Below are positions 47,143 to 57,960 of a stretch of DNA of 64,000 nt, piece by piece. The position numbers and the translations under genes are program-made. The stretch is from Cytospora piceicola (lineage: Eukaryota; Ascomycota; Sordariomycetes; Diaporthales; Cytosporaceae), in NCBI GenBank assembly GCA_023375675.1, contig JALQBC010000008.1, forward strand, positions 1,116,001 through 1,180,000. Reading direction: 5' to 3'. Under the pieces are notes generated by a model. It saw only the letters and a list, made by a program, of their open reading frames with translations, made no database searches and was not told the origin of the DNA. Positions within the stretch are counted from its first letter, which is position 1; every line of letters starts with the position of its first letter.

Positions 47143-49196
47143 ATGGCGGACCCAGCGATAACAATATCCGCATCTCTGTCAACCTTGTCGACACCATCCG
47201 TCTGTGCAAAATGTCAAGTCCTCCAAATAGACCCCGACAATCGTCCCTTCGAAGATTTGGTACATAATCCCATTGAAGTACATATAGGCGAGGCAGCTTC
47301 CTTGAGCCAAAGCGACTGTCGAGTTTGCCGGATTTTCTGGAACTGCATCAAACATTACTTTACCAAGTCTACTTGTCTTTCGGGTCTGAATTTTAAAATC
47401 GTGGCCTTTGCAAGGCAGCTCTCCATACAGTACGACTGGCCGCTTTCTGAGCAAGCGCAAGAGATGTTGGGGAGATCTGAGCTCAGTAAAATTATGCTAT
47501 ATCGTCATCCAGGTAAGCCGCCCAAGAATCTGAAACACTGTACTTTAGGCTATGCTAAAGATTATCCGAATCAGATATGCCATGTCCTTGGTCGATCTTC
47601 CCGGAACCCGAATTCACCAGTATCGCGATGCTCAAGTCTAATTCAATTGATCGGGCCAGGCTTTGGATAAATTCATGCGATAGGCACCACGACTGCCTAG
47701 CACCACATCCAGGAGACCGCAAGCTCCCATCCAGGCTTCTTTATCTAGGAACAAAGGATTCCGAGATCCGACTGATCGAGACCAGGGACCACGGAGACGT
47801 TGGCAGATACGCATGCCTTAGTCACTGCTGGGGCAAACCAGAGTTAATGGAAAGTTTCAAAACGATACGCGAAAACTACTCGAACCGTCTCCAATCTATC
47901 CCAAGGTCTCAGATCCCACGAACTTTTGGAGACGCTATCACCGTTTCGAGAGCTTTAGGTATCGGTTATTTATGGATTGATGTTATGTGTATTATCCAGG
48001 ACGACCTAGCCGACTGGAACACGGAGGCAGCCAATATGCACCTGATTTACGAAAACTCATATATCACGATTGGCGCGACTGCGTCCCCCGGGCCTGACGG
48101 GGGACTCTATCTACAACACAGCGGTATCTTCGAAGAAATTGGGACTGCCTCTTCGTCGGATTACTACCGGGTGCTAGGACGTGGAAGTCCCGGACATCCT
48201 TACGACCGTGTCAGGGGTAACCCCGTAGTCGATCGGACCAAGTACTACCAACGGCCTTTGATGCATAGAGCATGGGGTTTGCAAGAGCGCCTTCTCTCCC
48301 CTCGATATTTGCATTTCAACCGTCACGAAATGATATGGGAATGCAAGGAGGAGGTAGGATGCGAGTGTGGAAGTCGCTCCGTGCTTAAAATAGCGATGAA
48401 GCAGAGTTTCCACGCAGGCTTCTATTGCCTTGAGGATATAGACGAGACTTGGCGACAGCTTGTAACTGCCTACTCTATGTTGAACTTGACAAAAGAGTCT
48501 GACAAGCTACCTGCGTTGTCTGGTTTGGCAGCTAAGGTGGCAGCGGTCAGGAAGCCTGATTCGCACTACCTTGCTGGGCTCTGGAGTGACTCTATCTACC
48601 ACGATCTTCTTTGGCAAGTCCCTGGGAGTACCATGTATCCTCCGGTTGCCGGCCGTACTGCTAAATGGAGGGCACCAACATGGTCCTGGGCTTCATTGGA
48701 CTCGCGGGTCACATTTCCACATCAGGGAGCGCTTACACGGTTCTGTCACATCGATCACGAGGCTCTGGTTACGAATGGAACCTCAACTGCTACTTGGGAT
48801 GAGTGGGGGCAGGTGACTAAGTGGTCGCTTACTATCCGCGGTTTGCTTTTCCCTGCAAAGATGGAGGTGGAACGCTTTGGTGAGGTCAATATGATACTCG
48901 AAGGCCAAACAGTTGTCCTTTGCACAGAATATAACAGGGGTCCCGACCAAATGGCCTTGCATGTTGATACCCAGGAGGACGCGTCGTTCTTGAAGGATAA
49001 CACTGTCTTCTGTTTGCGACTCGCAAATATACGACATAGTGAAGAATTTGAGACCGACCACACACTGGTACTTCGCTTGGATCATGGCTCAAACAAGTAT
49101 AAGCGTATAGGTATTGTTTCCATTTCACGACATCTCAATACTGATGAGAATCCATTCGCGCAGGGCGGCGAGGAAAGGACGATCGAGATTATTTAG
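47143..49196 (+). CDS. HET-domain protein
   Basis: HET domains take part in fungal heterokaryon incompatibility and are probably related to TIR-like cell-death domains. Two exons (47143-47512 and 47575-49196) with a 62-base intron (GTAAGC...ATCAG) give 663 residues. The N-terminal part has a CAKC pair (about residues 21-24) and a later CRVC pair, a layout common before HET domains. The HET domain starts near residue 201 with RYACLSHCWG, followed by IPRTFGDAITVSRALGIGYL, then WIDVMCIIQDD and YENSYITIGATAS. MHRAWGLQERLLSPRYLHF follows, also typical. The C-terminal 200 residues (including WRAPTWSWAS) complete the usual HET architecture. There is no NACHT, ankyrin or WD40 partner domain. Codon usage is less GC-biased than in the housekeeping genes, consistent with a fast-evolving accessory gene. 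Confidence 0.9.
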
Positions 49197-49733
49197 CTGA
49201 GGCATCTCAACAAAAAACAATGTAACATATTTCCAGGGGTTTTGCAGACTCCAGAATCGATGCATGTGTGATTCGTGATGCGTCCCAGAGTTCAAGGTGT
49301 CTACTATGTACTCATAAGTCAACGAGGTCCTAGAGACATGCGCATACGTTCTCCTAAAAGCCGTACTTGTCTCTTGGGACCCGGAAAAGACTCATGTCAC
49401 CTTTTAATCTGCCGATGCGGGCTTTGGTACATAATTTGACTTCTGGAGGCACAATTTGAATGCAAACATGCCATGTACGAGTCGAGCTTCCATGTCGTTT
49501 GCTTGTGGCCAGTGCACATGTACACGTGCTGCAACTTGAGAATTGATGGATAGCACGATATAGATCCAGCCCTACACTTCTGTTGAGCCTTCAAGCGCTC
49601 TCTACCGGGGGATATTTGGCCGGGGACGAGGCTGGACACTTGGTTGACATTCGCATTGCGATATCGATTCTGCCTCAGGTCAAAACTGTCCATGGACCCT
49701 AAACTAAGGACGGTGGGCACGATCATCAACACT
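49197..49733. other. Convergent spacer between the HET and MFS genes
   Basis: This is 537 bases, presumably two facing 3' UTRs. No gene or repeat is evident. Confidence 0.4.
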
Positions 49734-51296
49734 TCATGTAGTCTCATCCCTGTCTCCCCTCTGCTCCTGGCTTCTTGGAGCCTTCTTTTCCGTTTCTGGC
49801 ATGTACCTCGCAACCACCGTGTACCCCAGCGCCAAGGCGATCATCAACACCCATATGGCATACCCCCAGAGCCACTGCGTCCTCGCCCCCAGCGCGAACA
49901 GGCTCGTAAACGTAGCCGGCGCAAACGCCCGCAACACCGACGACCCCGTCAGTGCCAAGGCGTTCAGCGTGCCCAGCACCTTGGGGTCCGGAGAGACGTC
50001 GTTCAGCGCCAGCTGTATGGCCGTGAAGCTCATGGAAACCCCACATCCGAACGCCAAGAGCGGCGGGAAGACGAACCAGAAGACAGTGTCGGCGCCGGCC
50101 TTGAGGAGCAGATTACCTGCAGGGCACACGGCAAAGAAGACCGGGTAAGCCACTGCGCAGGCCCGCATGACGCCGTTGGTGCCCCATCGGTGCTGCAGGG
50201 CCGGGAAGACCAGGAGCAGCCAGGCCGCCTGGGCGATGCCGTTGACGGCCATCATGAGAGAGATCTGGAGCGGGGTGAAGCCGTAGCCGCCCAGCTCGAC
50301 AGGCGTGAACCAGAAAAGGGGCACCACGGCTGTGTACGCGAAGGCGAGGAGCATGACGTGTCCGTACACGTAGAGGACCATACCGACGCCTGGCGCCTTG
50401 ACGAGTTTCAGTATGCCCCGGCTGCCTTCCTTTGGCTTGACGACCCCGTTCTCCGAGCTCGGTTCCTTCTTGAGAGTTTCTTCGACGAAGAAGGCGCTCG
50501 TGAAGACCGAGACCAGGCCGAAGAGCCCGACCACAAAGCTGGACAGCGCATAGGGGTAGTCGTGGAAGAATTTGATTTGCCCGAAAGCTCCAGGATACTG
50601 ATGCGCCGGGTCCGCCAGCGAACCACCCAGCAGAGGCCCAAAGAAGATTCCCAGGTTTCCAGAAAAGGCAAACCAACTAAAAGCGACAGCCTGAGTGCGG
50701 GAAGTCGAGTGCTCAGCCAGCATGGTGCGCACTGTGACGATGGTTCCGGCAAAGACGCCAGCTATACACCTGTACAAAATCATCTCCCAGATGGTCGTGG
50801 CCAGGCCGAAAAGGGAGGTGGCGACCGTGACTCCCATAAGGCTGAACACGAGGACAGGTTTCCTCCCCAGTCTGTCTGCTGCTCTTCCCCAGAAGATCAT
50901 CACGATAGCCTGGGTGAGCGAGAACAAGGACTCGATGAGGCCACTGTAAAACCCCACGTCCGCATCGGCAAGGCGGCCGTTCTCCTGGGCCATCTGGTTG
51001 ATATATGGGAATATGGAGAAGAAGGCCAGCGGCTCGACCATGCGGCTGAAGCAGAGCCAGAAGATCTGCCGCTTGGGCAAGGGCTTGTCATCCTCGCCAT
51101 TTCCGTCTACATGGCTGGCGCTGCCGTTCCCTGGAGGAGTTCCTGAGCCGGAGCCCTGCAACGTAGTCGACTCTGATACCACCGGATCTGCCGTTGGCGC
51201 AACATCTTTATTGGCGAGGAGTGGTGTTTGCTCGGTGGCGGAGGCTTCGGCATCATCGCTGACTGGAGCGTGTGGGATCCGATTTTGGGCCGCCAT
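49734..51296 (-). CDS. Major facilitator superfamily transporter
   Basis: An uninterrupted frame of 520 residues. A 75-residue cytosolic N-terminus precedes about twelve membrane segments. Segment 1 starts near IFWLCFSRMVEPLAFFSIFP, and the MFS motif A, GRAADRLGRKP (137-147), follows segment 2. ILYRCIAGVFAGTIVTVRTM and FAFSGNLGIFFGPLLGG match segments 4 and 5. A charged central loop (about 275-305; KKEPSSENGVVKPKEGSRG) separates the two halves. The subfamily resembles the DHA1/YCR023C or ZIFL-like group; substrate unknown. The N-terminus carries EQTPLL (22-27), which fits the acidic dileucine sorting signal [DE]xxxL[LI], so a vacuolar location is possible. It converges on the HET gene and its start faces the 2EXR gene's 3' end. 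Confidence 0.88.
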   Translation of the reverse strand: MAAQNRIPHAPVSDDAEASATEQTPLLANKDVAPTADPVVSESTTLQGSGSGTPPGNGSASHVDGNGEDDKPLPKRQIFWLCFSRMVEPLAFFSIFPYINQMAQENGRLADADVGFYSGLIESLFSLTQAIVMIFWGRAADRLGRKPVLVFSLMGVTVATSLFGLATTIWEMILYRCIAGVFAGTIVTVRTMLAEHSTSRTQAVAFSWFAFSGNLGIFFGPLLGGSLADPAHQYPGAFGQIKFFHDYPYALSSFVVGLFGLVSVFTSAFFVEETLKKEPSSENGVVKPKEGSRGILKLVKAPGVGMVLYVYGHVMLLAFAYTAVVPLFWFTPVELGGYGFTPLQISLMMAVNGIAQAAWLLLVFPALQHRWGTNGVMRACAVAYPVFFAVCPAGNLLLKAGADTVFWFVFPPLLAFGCGVSMSFTAIQLALNDVSPDPKVLGTLNALALTGSSVLRAFAPATFTSLFALGARTQWLWGYAIWVLMIALALGYTVVARYMPETEKKAPRSQEQRGDRDETT

Positions 51297-52091
51297 GTCG
51301 TTAGAGTCGTTGGCGGTAACTACCTAGGTGATTCAAGGACAATGAAGACCAAAGCGCGAGTGGGCTAGATTAATGCGGCCCGTCGACAGGATTCAGTATG
51401 ATATGTGTATGTGATGCCGGGCCGCGCTCATTCATTGAGGCATGAGGATGATATGTGGTTGATGAGATGCTGAGACGAGAACTCAAAAGGATTCGATGAG
51501 GGAACGTCCCTCCTTCCTTTTCCGGTCAAGCCCCGTCTCATTATTGGCTGCAGCTCATAATAGCGGAGCTCCCCATGAGCAGCCATTGGTTGAAAAATAG
51601 ACGACCAATATCTGCGGTTTACTGGTTTAACCTGAAAGAAAGAAGGCCGCCTTGGACATCAATGCTTTACCGAGGGCATCGATATTCATCCTAGCGGTGA
51701 GCACCGGTCGCAATCTATCTGGACGCGCACAAGGATATCTGATGCGCAGACATGCAAATCATGGTCGCACCGCAGGCTGGCCGTGGTACCGGGACGGCAT
51801 CTATATAACTAGGTACGACTGCATTGCCTTGGTTGGTCTTCGGTCTCTTTGACTGCACGTCTGTTCTTCACTGGGAACACGGAGACTTCGTTCTAGTATC
51901 TCGCTAATCGAAACCTATTTGAGAGTCTTATCATCGGGTCCCCCAAGATGTCTGCATATAGTCTTGGGTGGGAAAGGGAGGGGGGTTGCATACGACTTGT
52001 GTGTAACCGTGAACTATCGACGAATATCCCTTGCTCACTTCAAGGCTGTCTGACAATCTGATCCCCCCCCCCCTCTAAAGCTGACAATCTG
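51297..52091. other. MFS gene 5' region and 2EXR gene 3' region
   Basis: This is 795 bases. Near the MFS start is TACCTAGGTG (51321-51330), one base off the palindrome. A run of C lies at 52063-52073 near the 2EXR stop. No further gene is supported. Confidence 0.4.
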
Positions 52092-53336
52092 TTACCGATT
52101 CGCATGGGCGAAATGTGAGCAGCAAGTACTACCGGGAATCCTTCCAAGCACACACTGACACCCATCCTGCTCCGGATGTGGACTGCAAGGGGTCTCTATC
52201 GGTCCTGCGGGCGCGTCTTCCAAAGTTTCGGGATTTGGCAACGTATATCGCCACAGCAGACTCGCGCCTTCCATCCGAGGTACCTTGACATGTGGTGTGA
52301 CCGTTGAGCTTCTTAGAGGCCATCTTCTCCCTGGGGGTTGTTGCTCTCCTTCCTCGTCTCGACTGTCCAGCTTCTTCCTCTTGTCGCATTTCCCCGCGTC
52401 TCCTGGCCCATGAAAGAGCATTTTCTCCACACCCGCATTTACCGCGCGCTGCAAATTCTTCTCAAATCGCCGGAAATCCTTTGTCGTCGGCCACAGTCCA
52501 CCGCGACCATCTGGACATGTTCCCGTACCTTCTTGCACACCGGCGTTTCCTTCCCCAACTTCCAGCAGATAGTAAAGGACCTCGTTGACATATGGCATCA
52601 CTGGCTTGTCTTCCGTCCATGGTATGGTACACATGGTCGATCTATGTTTGGGGAGGTATTCTTGGCGCAGAGAAGAGTCGGTAAGAGTCGTCCGTGGCAA
52701 AATCGCCTTGACCGGCGGCGGCTTCGTCCCAGCTAGATAAAGCGTGGCGTTTTGGCTCAAGTGTCCATCCCATGCGCCAACCGTCCGAGGCAACTTCTGG
52801 ACTTCAAATTGCACCTCTTGGTACAAGACAAATATAACACGGTACAGGTTGGGAAACAAAGCCAGTTGCTGCAGGAATCTTCCTGCGCTATTCTTTCCCG
52901 ACTTCCCGCCCAGAAATGGGTGCCAGATCCCGGAAACCACGTCCCACGATGTCCCGAAAGCAAGACTGCGGAGATTGTTGCGAATGTGTGGAATCCTGCT
53001 CATGAAACCAAGAGTGCGTAGCAATTCCCTCTCGAGGAGGCATGATTCGAGGAGGAGGATATCCCGCGACAGATCCACATACTTGGTCGTGGAGTTCAGT
53101 GTCAGGGGACTGTAATGGTGCAGGATAACTGAGCGAGATTCTGAACAGACGGCCGATATTGCCGGCGGCGGTTCAGCCAGTCGGTTATTGAAGCGGAGGC
53201 CTTGTTGCGCCGGTGTTTTCTGGCTCGTCGATGCCGGATAGATATCGAAGACTCGCGGCTCCGGGAGCGTGTATTCCCAAATCAGATTCCGGAGCTCTGG
53301 AGGGAGCTGGGTGAACTGGGGGAATTCTTTAGGCAT
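52092..53336 (-). CDS. 2EXR-domain protein
   Basis: A single frame of 414 residues from the ATG at 53336. It starts MPKEFPQFTQLPPELRNLIW and continues EYTLPEPRVFDIYP, the standard opening of fungal 2EXR proteins (F-box-like start, named for repeated EXR motifs). AISAVCSESRSVILHHYSPL then gives the second conserved piece. The C-terminal 130 residues are charged and low in conserved features; they include KKLDSRDEEGEQQPPGRR. Function of the family is unknown; it is often expanded in accessory regions. The same frame is open 41 codons further upstream to an ATG at 53459, but family members begin close to the FPQF motif, so I chose the internal start. There is no signal peptide from this start. 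Confidence 0.8.
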   Translation of the reverse strand: MPKEFPQFTQLPPELRNLIWEYTLPEPRVFDIYPASTSQKTPAQQGLRFNNRLAEPPPAISAVCSESRSVILHHYSPLTLNSTTKYVDLSRDILLLESCLLERELLRTLGFMSRIPHIRNNLRSLAFGTSWDVVSGIWHPFLGGKSGKNSAGRFLQQLALFPNLYRVIFVLYQEVQFEVQKLPRTVGAWDGHLSQNATLYLAGTKPPPVKAILPRTTLTDSSLRQEYLPKHRSTMCTIPWTEDKPVMPYVNEVLYYLLEVGEGNAGVQEGTGTCPDGRGGLWPTTKDFRRFEKNLQRAVNAGVEKMLFHGPGDAGKCDKRKKLDSRDEEGEQQPPGRRWPLRSSTVTPHVKVPRMEGASLLWRYTLPNPETLEDAPAGPIETPCSPHPEQDGCQCVLGRIPGSTCCSHFAHANR

Positions 53337-56020
53337 GTTTGCTGTACCTCGACGGGAGGGACTGCCGGTGCGACAGAGGATGAGCAAAACACACAAACAA
53401 CAAACTTCCGTTCTGGACTGCGAGTACGTCGTGGTCCTGGTGTTTCCCTGCCTCCACAACGAGCAGCCACGTCAAGAAGAGGATCCGCCAGCCTGCGTCG
53501 TCATTTTCCGCGAGACAAAAGAGAACCAGTGCCTTGTTTCTTTGGCATCAAGGCTGTGGGCGCTTGCTAGGTAATGTTTGCCTAATCAAGACTGACATCA
53601 ACCTCGGTCTCCTTGACTATAGGTAGTAAGATCCACGGTTCCGGCGACTTTCCGGGACGATATTCGAGGCCGTAATATTACGGCGTGACCGAGAGGACAA
53701 GGAAGTGTAGAGAGTGCAAGGGTGTATAAGAGGCGGGGCATGAGTCGCGATTAATATCGAGAATATTTCCTCGTTCGCAGTGTGAACGAAGACAGTCGGT
53801 GAAGAGCAGGGGAGACCAAAACAAGAGAGATGAAATATTGGCCAAGAGCTCCCTTTTGGGACATTCCAACAATGTCACTTGACACCAGCGATAGCACAAA
53901 CAGTGCAAACAGACGGACCAAAGGGCTGGACTTGCATGGAACACCGGCAAGATATCAGAGAAAATTAGTAGATATGCCACGCAATGCAACGATTGCTGTA
54001 CCCGTCACCGCTGTGTTGGTAGCGCAGAGAGGGAACCATTCCACAAAAGGGAAGCATTTCGCACTGGAGCCGCCCAGGTGAGTGTGGGGATGAGCAAGGA
54101 ATGGCATGATCTGTGTTTATGGGTATTCTCCAGGATCCCATCCAAGACGGACAAAATGGGATGATTCCGCAGAAATCATTGCAAGATTATGGTGCTGCGT
54201 TCCCACACCTCAACAGGACTCGATATCGGTCCGTCATGGTGAGAGCAAAAAACACTGGTCATGGACGTGTCATCGACGGTTCTTGAAGTCCAGACCGATA
54301 TGGATTTGAAAAGCAGATCCGATATGGCCATCATCCGTCGAGGAAAGGGCGGATCGTCCCGTATCGACGATCGGAGATCTTGTTCTGGGAAGCCATGCGC
54401 TGGTATGTAGTTGATACGAGGGCTACTTTTTGCTTTTTCCTTCCAGCTATCGAACCCGCGGCAGGATGGCAAGCTGTCCCGTGGGAAAACTAAGTTGGCA
54501 ACGAGAGACAAGGGGTTGGGTATGATTGGCATATATGCGACTCAAACCACATGCTCTGCATCTGCAGCGTGCCAATGCGTGGTACTTTCAGCTGGCTTCA
54601 GGTGAACGTGCAAAGCAAGCACGAGGCGTCAGCCAGAGTTATGGCGGCGTGGTACTTGACGTCGTGATGCTGATATCAAGCGTCATTCTCAGTGACCGGT
54701 AGCAAGACCGATGAAGGGTAATATACGATGTGTAAGACGGAGGATGACAGCGAGGGCGAAGACGCGTACTGTAATCTGGACTGTACCCTCAGCTCCTCCT
54801 TTGCCGGACTATTGATGGACCCTGGTGCCCTTTGGGATTGGCACAGCGCGACGGCCGTCAATTCCCAATATGGGACTCCCGTGTCGCGTGGGGAAGACAG
54901 AACAGGCCAGAGAGGTTGGAATCACCGACAGGGATTTTAATTGAAACATTGGCTGGGCATGCAGCACGCACTCCTCGACGGACCCCGGCTGCAACTTCTC
55001 GGCTCCGAGGCACACCGGCCAAGCACGGGATGCATGCGGAGCCCAACACCCTCAAAGGCAGACCGGAACAGGAAGATCCTCACGCTCCGGCGCCAATCCC
55101 GATCCAGCAACGCGCGTCCAGCCGCGGCCCCACTGGCAAATCGCAGGCCATAAAAACTCCTGCGAGCGCGCTGAAGCTTCGCTTCTTCTTTCTCTTTTTT
55201 GTTCTTTGTGCGGCACCATGACATTAACTTCCCCAAGTTGCTTCGAATCCTATCTCCCCGTGGGTTATTGTTGCGTCAAGTCATGGCAAGATCAATAAAA
55301 TTGCAGCCGGCTCTCCTATCCAGTCCCATCCACCTAGAAGTTGCGCTCTTCTTCGGAAAGCGGTTTATCCGGGTGGTGGTGGGAGGTCGGACATTCCTCT
55401 TCGTCCTAGACACTGTTTTTGTTTGTGGTTCATCGTGTTCGGGCTACCGCGCTGCCCAGTAAGAACATGAGAGACTACTACAACGTATATACACATAGTT
55501 GATTGTTGCCCCTGGCCATCTACTGGCTAGGTACTCTCTCGAGATGCTTAACTTGACGCGTTGCAACGTAAGGTTGTATCAGGCGCAGTGTGCCCTGTTG
55601 GCCGAATTTTTACATGTGGCTCCAGGCACTTGCACTATGTCACCTGAATACGGTCATGCGCATATTTGATGGGCTTGGCGTTCAATATGCCTAATGGTCA
55701 TTTCTGGTGTCTATTTGCGAAGTTCTCTTTTGGTATCATCTGTACCATCTGTACCATCTACTGCATGCTTAACTCCAATGCATAGAAGTAAACTTCTTGG
55801 GAGGCGCATAAAGCCTGTGTGGCCGTTGCCTCCCACGCTCTCCCAAGCTGCAGTCGTCATAAGTCATTAGCAGCAGATCATGCTGTGTATTTTTCCATCC
55901 CAAAATCCACCATGCGGTGGTGACGCTCCCAGAAAAGAGACGTTCACCCGTGTTGTGAGGAGTGTAGGCACATCAATCCAAGTCGGGTCGAGGCAGTATC
56001 TGGATAGGGCTGTGGCCTTC
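53337..56020. other. Intergenic region between the 2EXR and thioredoxin-PITH genes
   Basis: This is 2.7 kb with only short frames. The first part is the 2EXR promoter, and the last 150 bases are the 3' UTR of the next gene. ACCATCTGTACCATCT repeats lie near 55741. Nothing else is recognised. Confidence 0.35.
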
Positions 56021-57268
56021 CTAAGCGCCATCGTCCCCGATCTTCTCCAGCTTGCCCGTACTTCCACCTCCACCGGTCTCTCCGATCAAACGGATTCGAT
56101 CAATACGTGTCTTCTCGCCCTCTCCGTCGCCGGACTCCACGAACAACGCCAGGCTGGTGATGTTCTGGAACTTGACGAATCGCAAGGGAATGTTGGCCGT
56201 GCCATCCGGGTTCCAGTCCTTCTCGCTGAGCTCGATCAACTGGGTCGGCGCCTCGCCCTCGGCATCCTCAAACCCAAGGTTGTGGGGTCTGTTGGTAAAA
56301 AGCTTGACGACCTTGGGTCGCATGACGTCCTCGTCCTCATCTTTGATAGAAGTGATCTAACGAAATTCAAGGTTAGTCTCGTAACTTGAGCTAAAACCGG
56401 GGCCGTGGTAATGGATGTACCTGGAGAGTGTGCAGCTTCACCGACGACATGAATGGGGTAAAAAGAAGCAGCTGCTCGTCCGTATCGCTGACAACCCAGT
56501 CTTTCTCTGCCATCTTGCCACCGCTGAGTCCGCCCGGCTTGGATGCGTCCACGAGCTGGCGCACTGCACCAAAGTCCTCGTCGTAGTTCAAAAGCTCAGA
56601 CTTCTGTATCTCGACCTGGTCCGTCACGTCGTAGTAGCCTCGTGGCAACTCTGCGCCGCGCCATCCCAAGGCAGAGTTTCCGCCGGCGCTGCTGCTGCTT
56701 CCCGCTGCGCCACTGCCACCTGAAACACTTTGTATCTCCGAGGTGAGCTTCTCGACGATGGATTGTAACTTGCGGGGGTCGGCGCCCTTGACCTCATCAA
56801 TCTTGTTGCCGTCACGGAACATCATGAACGTTGGGATGCTGGACACTCGGTAGGCGGTAGCGATTTCCTTCTGTGTCTCGGTGTTGACCTTAACGAAGGC
56901 GACAACTCCAGGCTTGGAAATTTGAGCGGACAGCTGCTCGTAGAGAGGGGCGATGGCTTTGCATGGTCCGCACCAATCGGCGTAGACTGCAACAGAAGAA
57001 TATCAGTACGTAGTAGTGGTTATCTGTGGTAACTTGATTGCCTGTGGAAAATGGGAAGACGAAGGAAGATCTCCTCGAAGGGGGAGTCCCGCTTGGGACC
57101 CTTCAACGGGAGGCGTGGCGGGGGAGGTGGGTGAGACGCGACGCGGGACGTCGAAGGGACAGCGAAGGGACAGCGAAGGGACAGCTTACAGTCTACAATA
57201 ACGATCTTGGTGCCCTTGAGCAGAGTTCTAAACTGCTCAGAGGACTGAATATTGATTGTAGAAGACAT
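56021..57268 (-). CDS. txl1: Thioredoxin-PITH protein (TXNL1/Txl1 type)
   Basis: Cytosolic/nuclear thioredoxin-like protein that binds the 26S proteasome through its PITH domain in fission yeast and mammals. Three exons (57268-57190, 56986-56421, 56356-56021) give 326 residues; human TXNL1 has 289. The thioredoxin domain starts at MSSTINIQSSEQF, with the redox site WCGPC at residues 31-35, and later VAFVKVNTE and SSIPTFMMFRDG. A Ser/Gly linker (about 112-128) is followed by PITH: QVEIQKSELLNYDED, then LLLFTPFMSSVKLHTLQ, then RPKVVKLFTNRPHNLGFEDA and TSLALFVESG. It ends GDDGA. Intron 1 is long (203 bases) and holds a tandem repeat next to the donor; intron 2 has 64 bases and an ACTAAC branch site. 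Confidence 0.92.
57153..57185. repeat. Three-unit 11-bp tandem repeat beside the intron 1 donor
   Basis: GAAGGGACAGC repeats three times at 57153-57185, starting a few bases inside intron 1 of the thioredoxin-PITH gene. On the coding strand the unit is GCTGTCCCTTC. Only the exon-proximal unit is preceded by GTAA, so the donor is unique. Confidence 0.9.
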
Positions 57269-57960
57269 CGTGACTGGGTGAATTTGAAAAAGGTTGTTGA
57301 ACTGGGAAAGCAGTTGCTTGTCGCAGAGGAGAAATGATGTCGACGTTGATGGTGTCAGTGGCAGGACCACAGGGAAGAAAGTGCCCCGCCTATCAATTGC
57401 GGCGTCGATGCCCCACAGAGCTTCCCCGAACTTCAATGTTCCTAGATATTACCCAAAGAAGATTAGCGTATATTTGATCAGTGTTCGTCCTTAGAGTGTG
57501 GCTTAGTCCTATCCAACTGCCATAGTAGATTATACAGACATGAACTGCTCAACAACATGTTGGCATTTTGCTAATATAGTATTCATATCTATTTCTTATG
57601 AAGAAAAAAAAGCCCTTGGGTTCACTTATTATGACTACGGGGAATACTAGTTTCCAGTTCTGTGCATTTGAAGCCACGTTCACGGGTTTGCAAAGGCGGG
57701 GACAGGACTTCATTCTAAAGTCATCGAAAGGGCTGATATTCCCATCAATTTCAAGGTAGAGAGGAACTATGAAAATATACCCTGACTCATACTTGCCTCA
57801 GCTCGAAAGCAATGCACCTGGTCATTATTGCTAACGGGTATTCGTATTCGACAGACCGGACGACATGGTCACCTGTTCCTAGATCCACTTGTTTCAAAGT
57901 ACCAATATGTTCCCAACGCCGTGCTACAAACGCCCAGTACTCCGCGAATAATCAGCATCT
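57269..57960. other. Spacer between the thioredoxin-PITH and J-domain genes
   Basis: This is 692 bases, AT-rich in the middle (57520-57800), combining the 5' region of the thioredoxin-PITH gene with the 3' UTR of the J-domain gene. No gene is supported. Confidence 0.4.

Noticed and set aside
49644..51146. A 500-codon open frame on the plus strand
   Set aside because: It is antisense to the MFS gene, strongly charged with no domain, while the minus frame has membrane segments and MFS motif A.
53337..53459. Upstream extension of the 2EXR protein by 41 residues
   Set aside because: Family members start just before the FPQF motif, and the extension is Cys/Arg-rich without family character.
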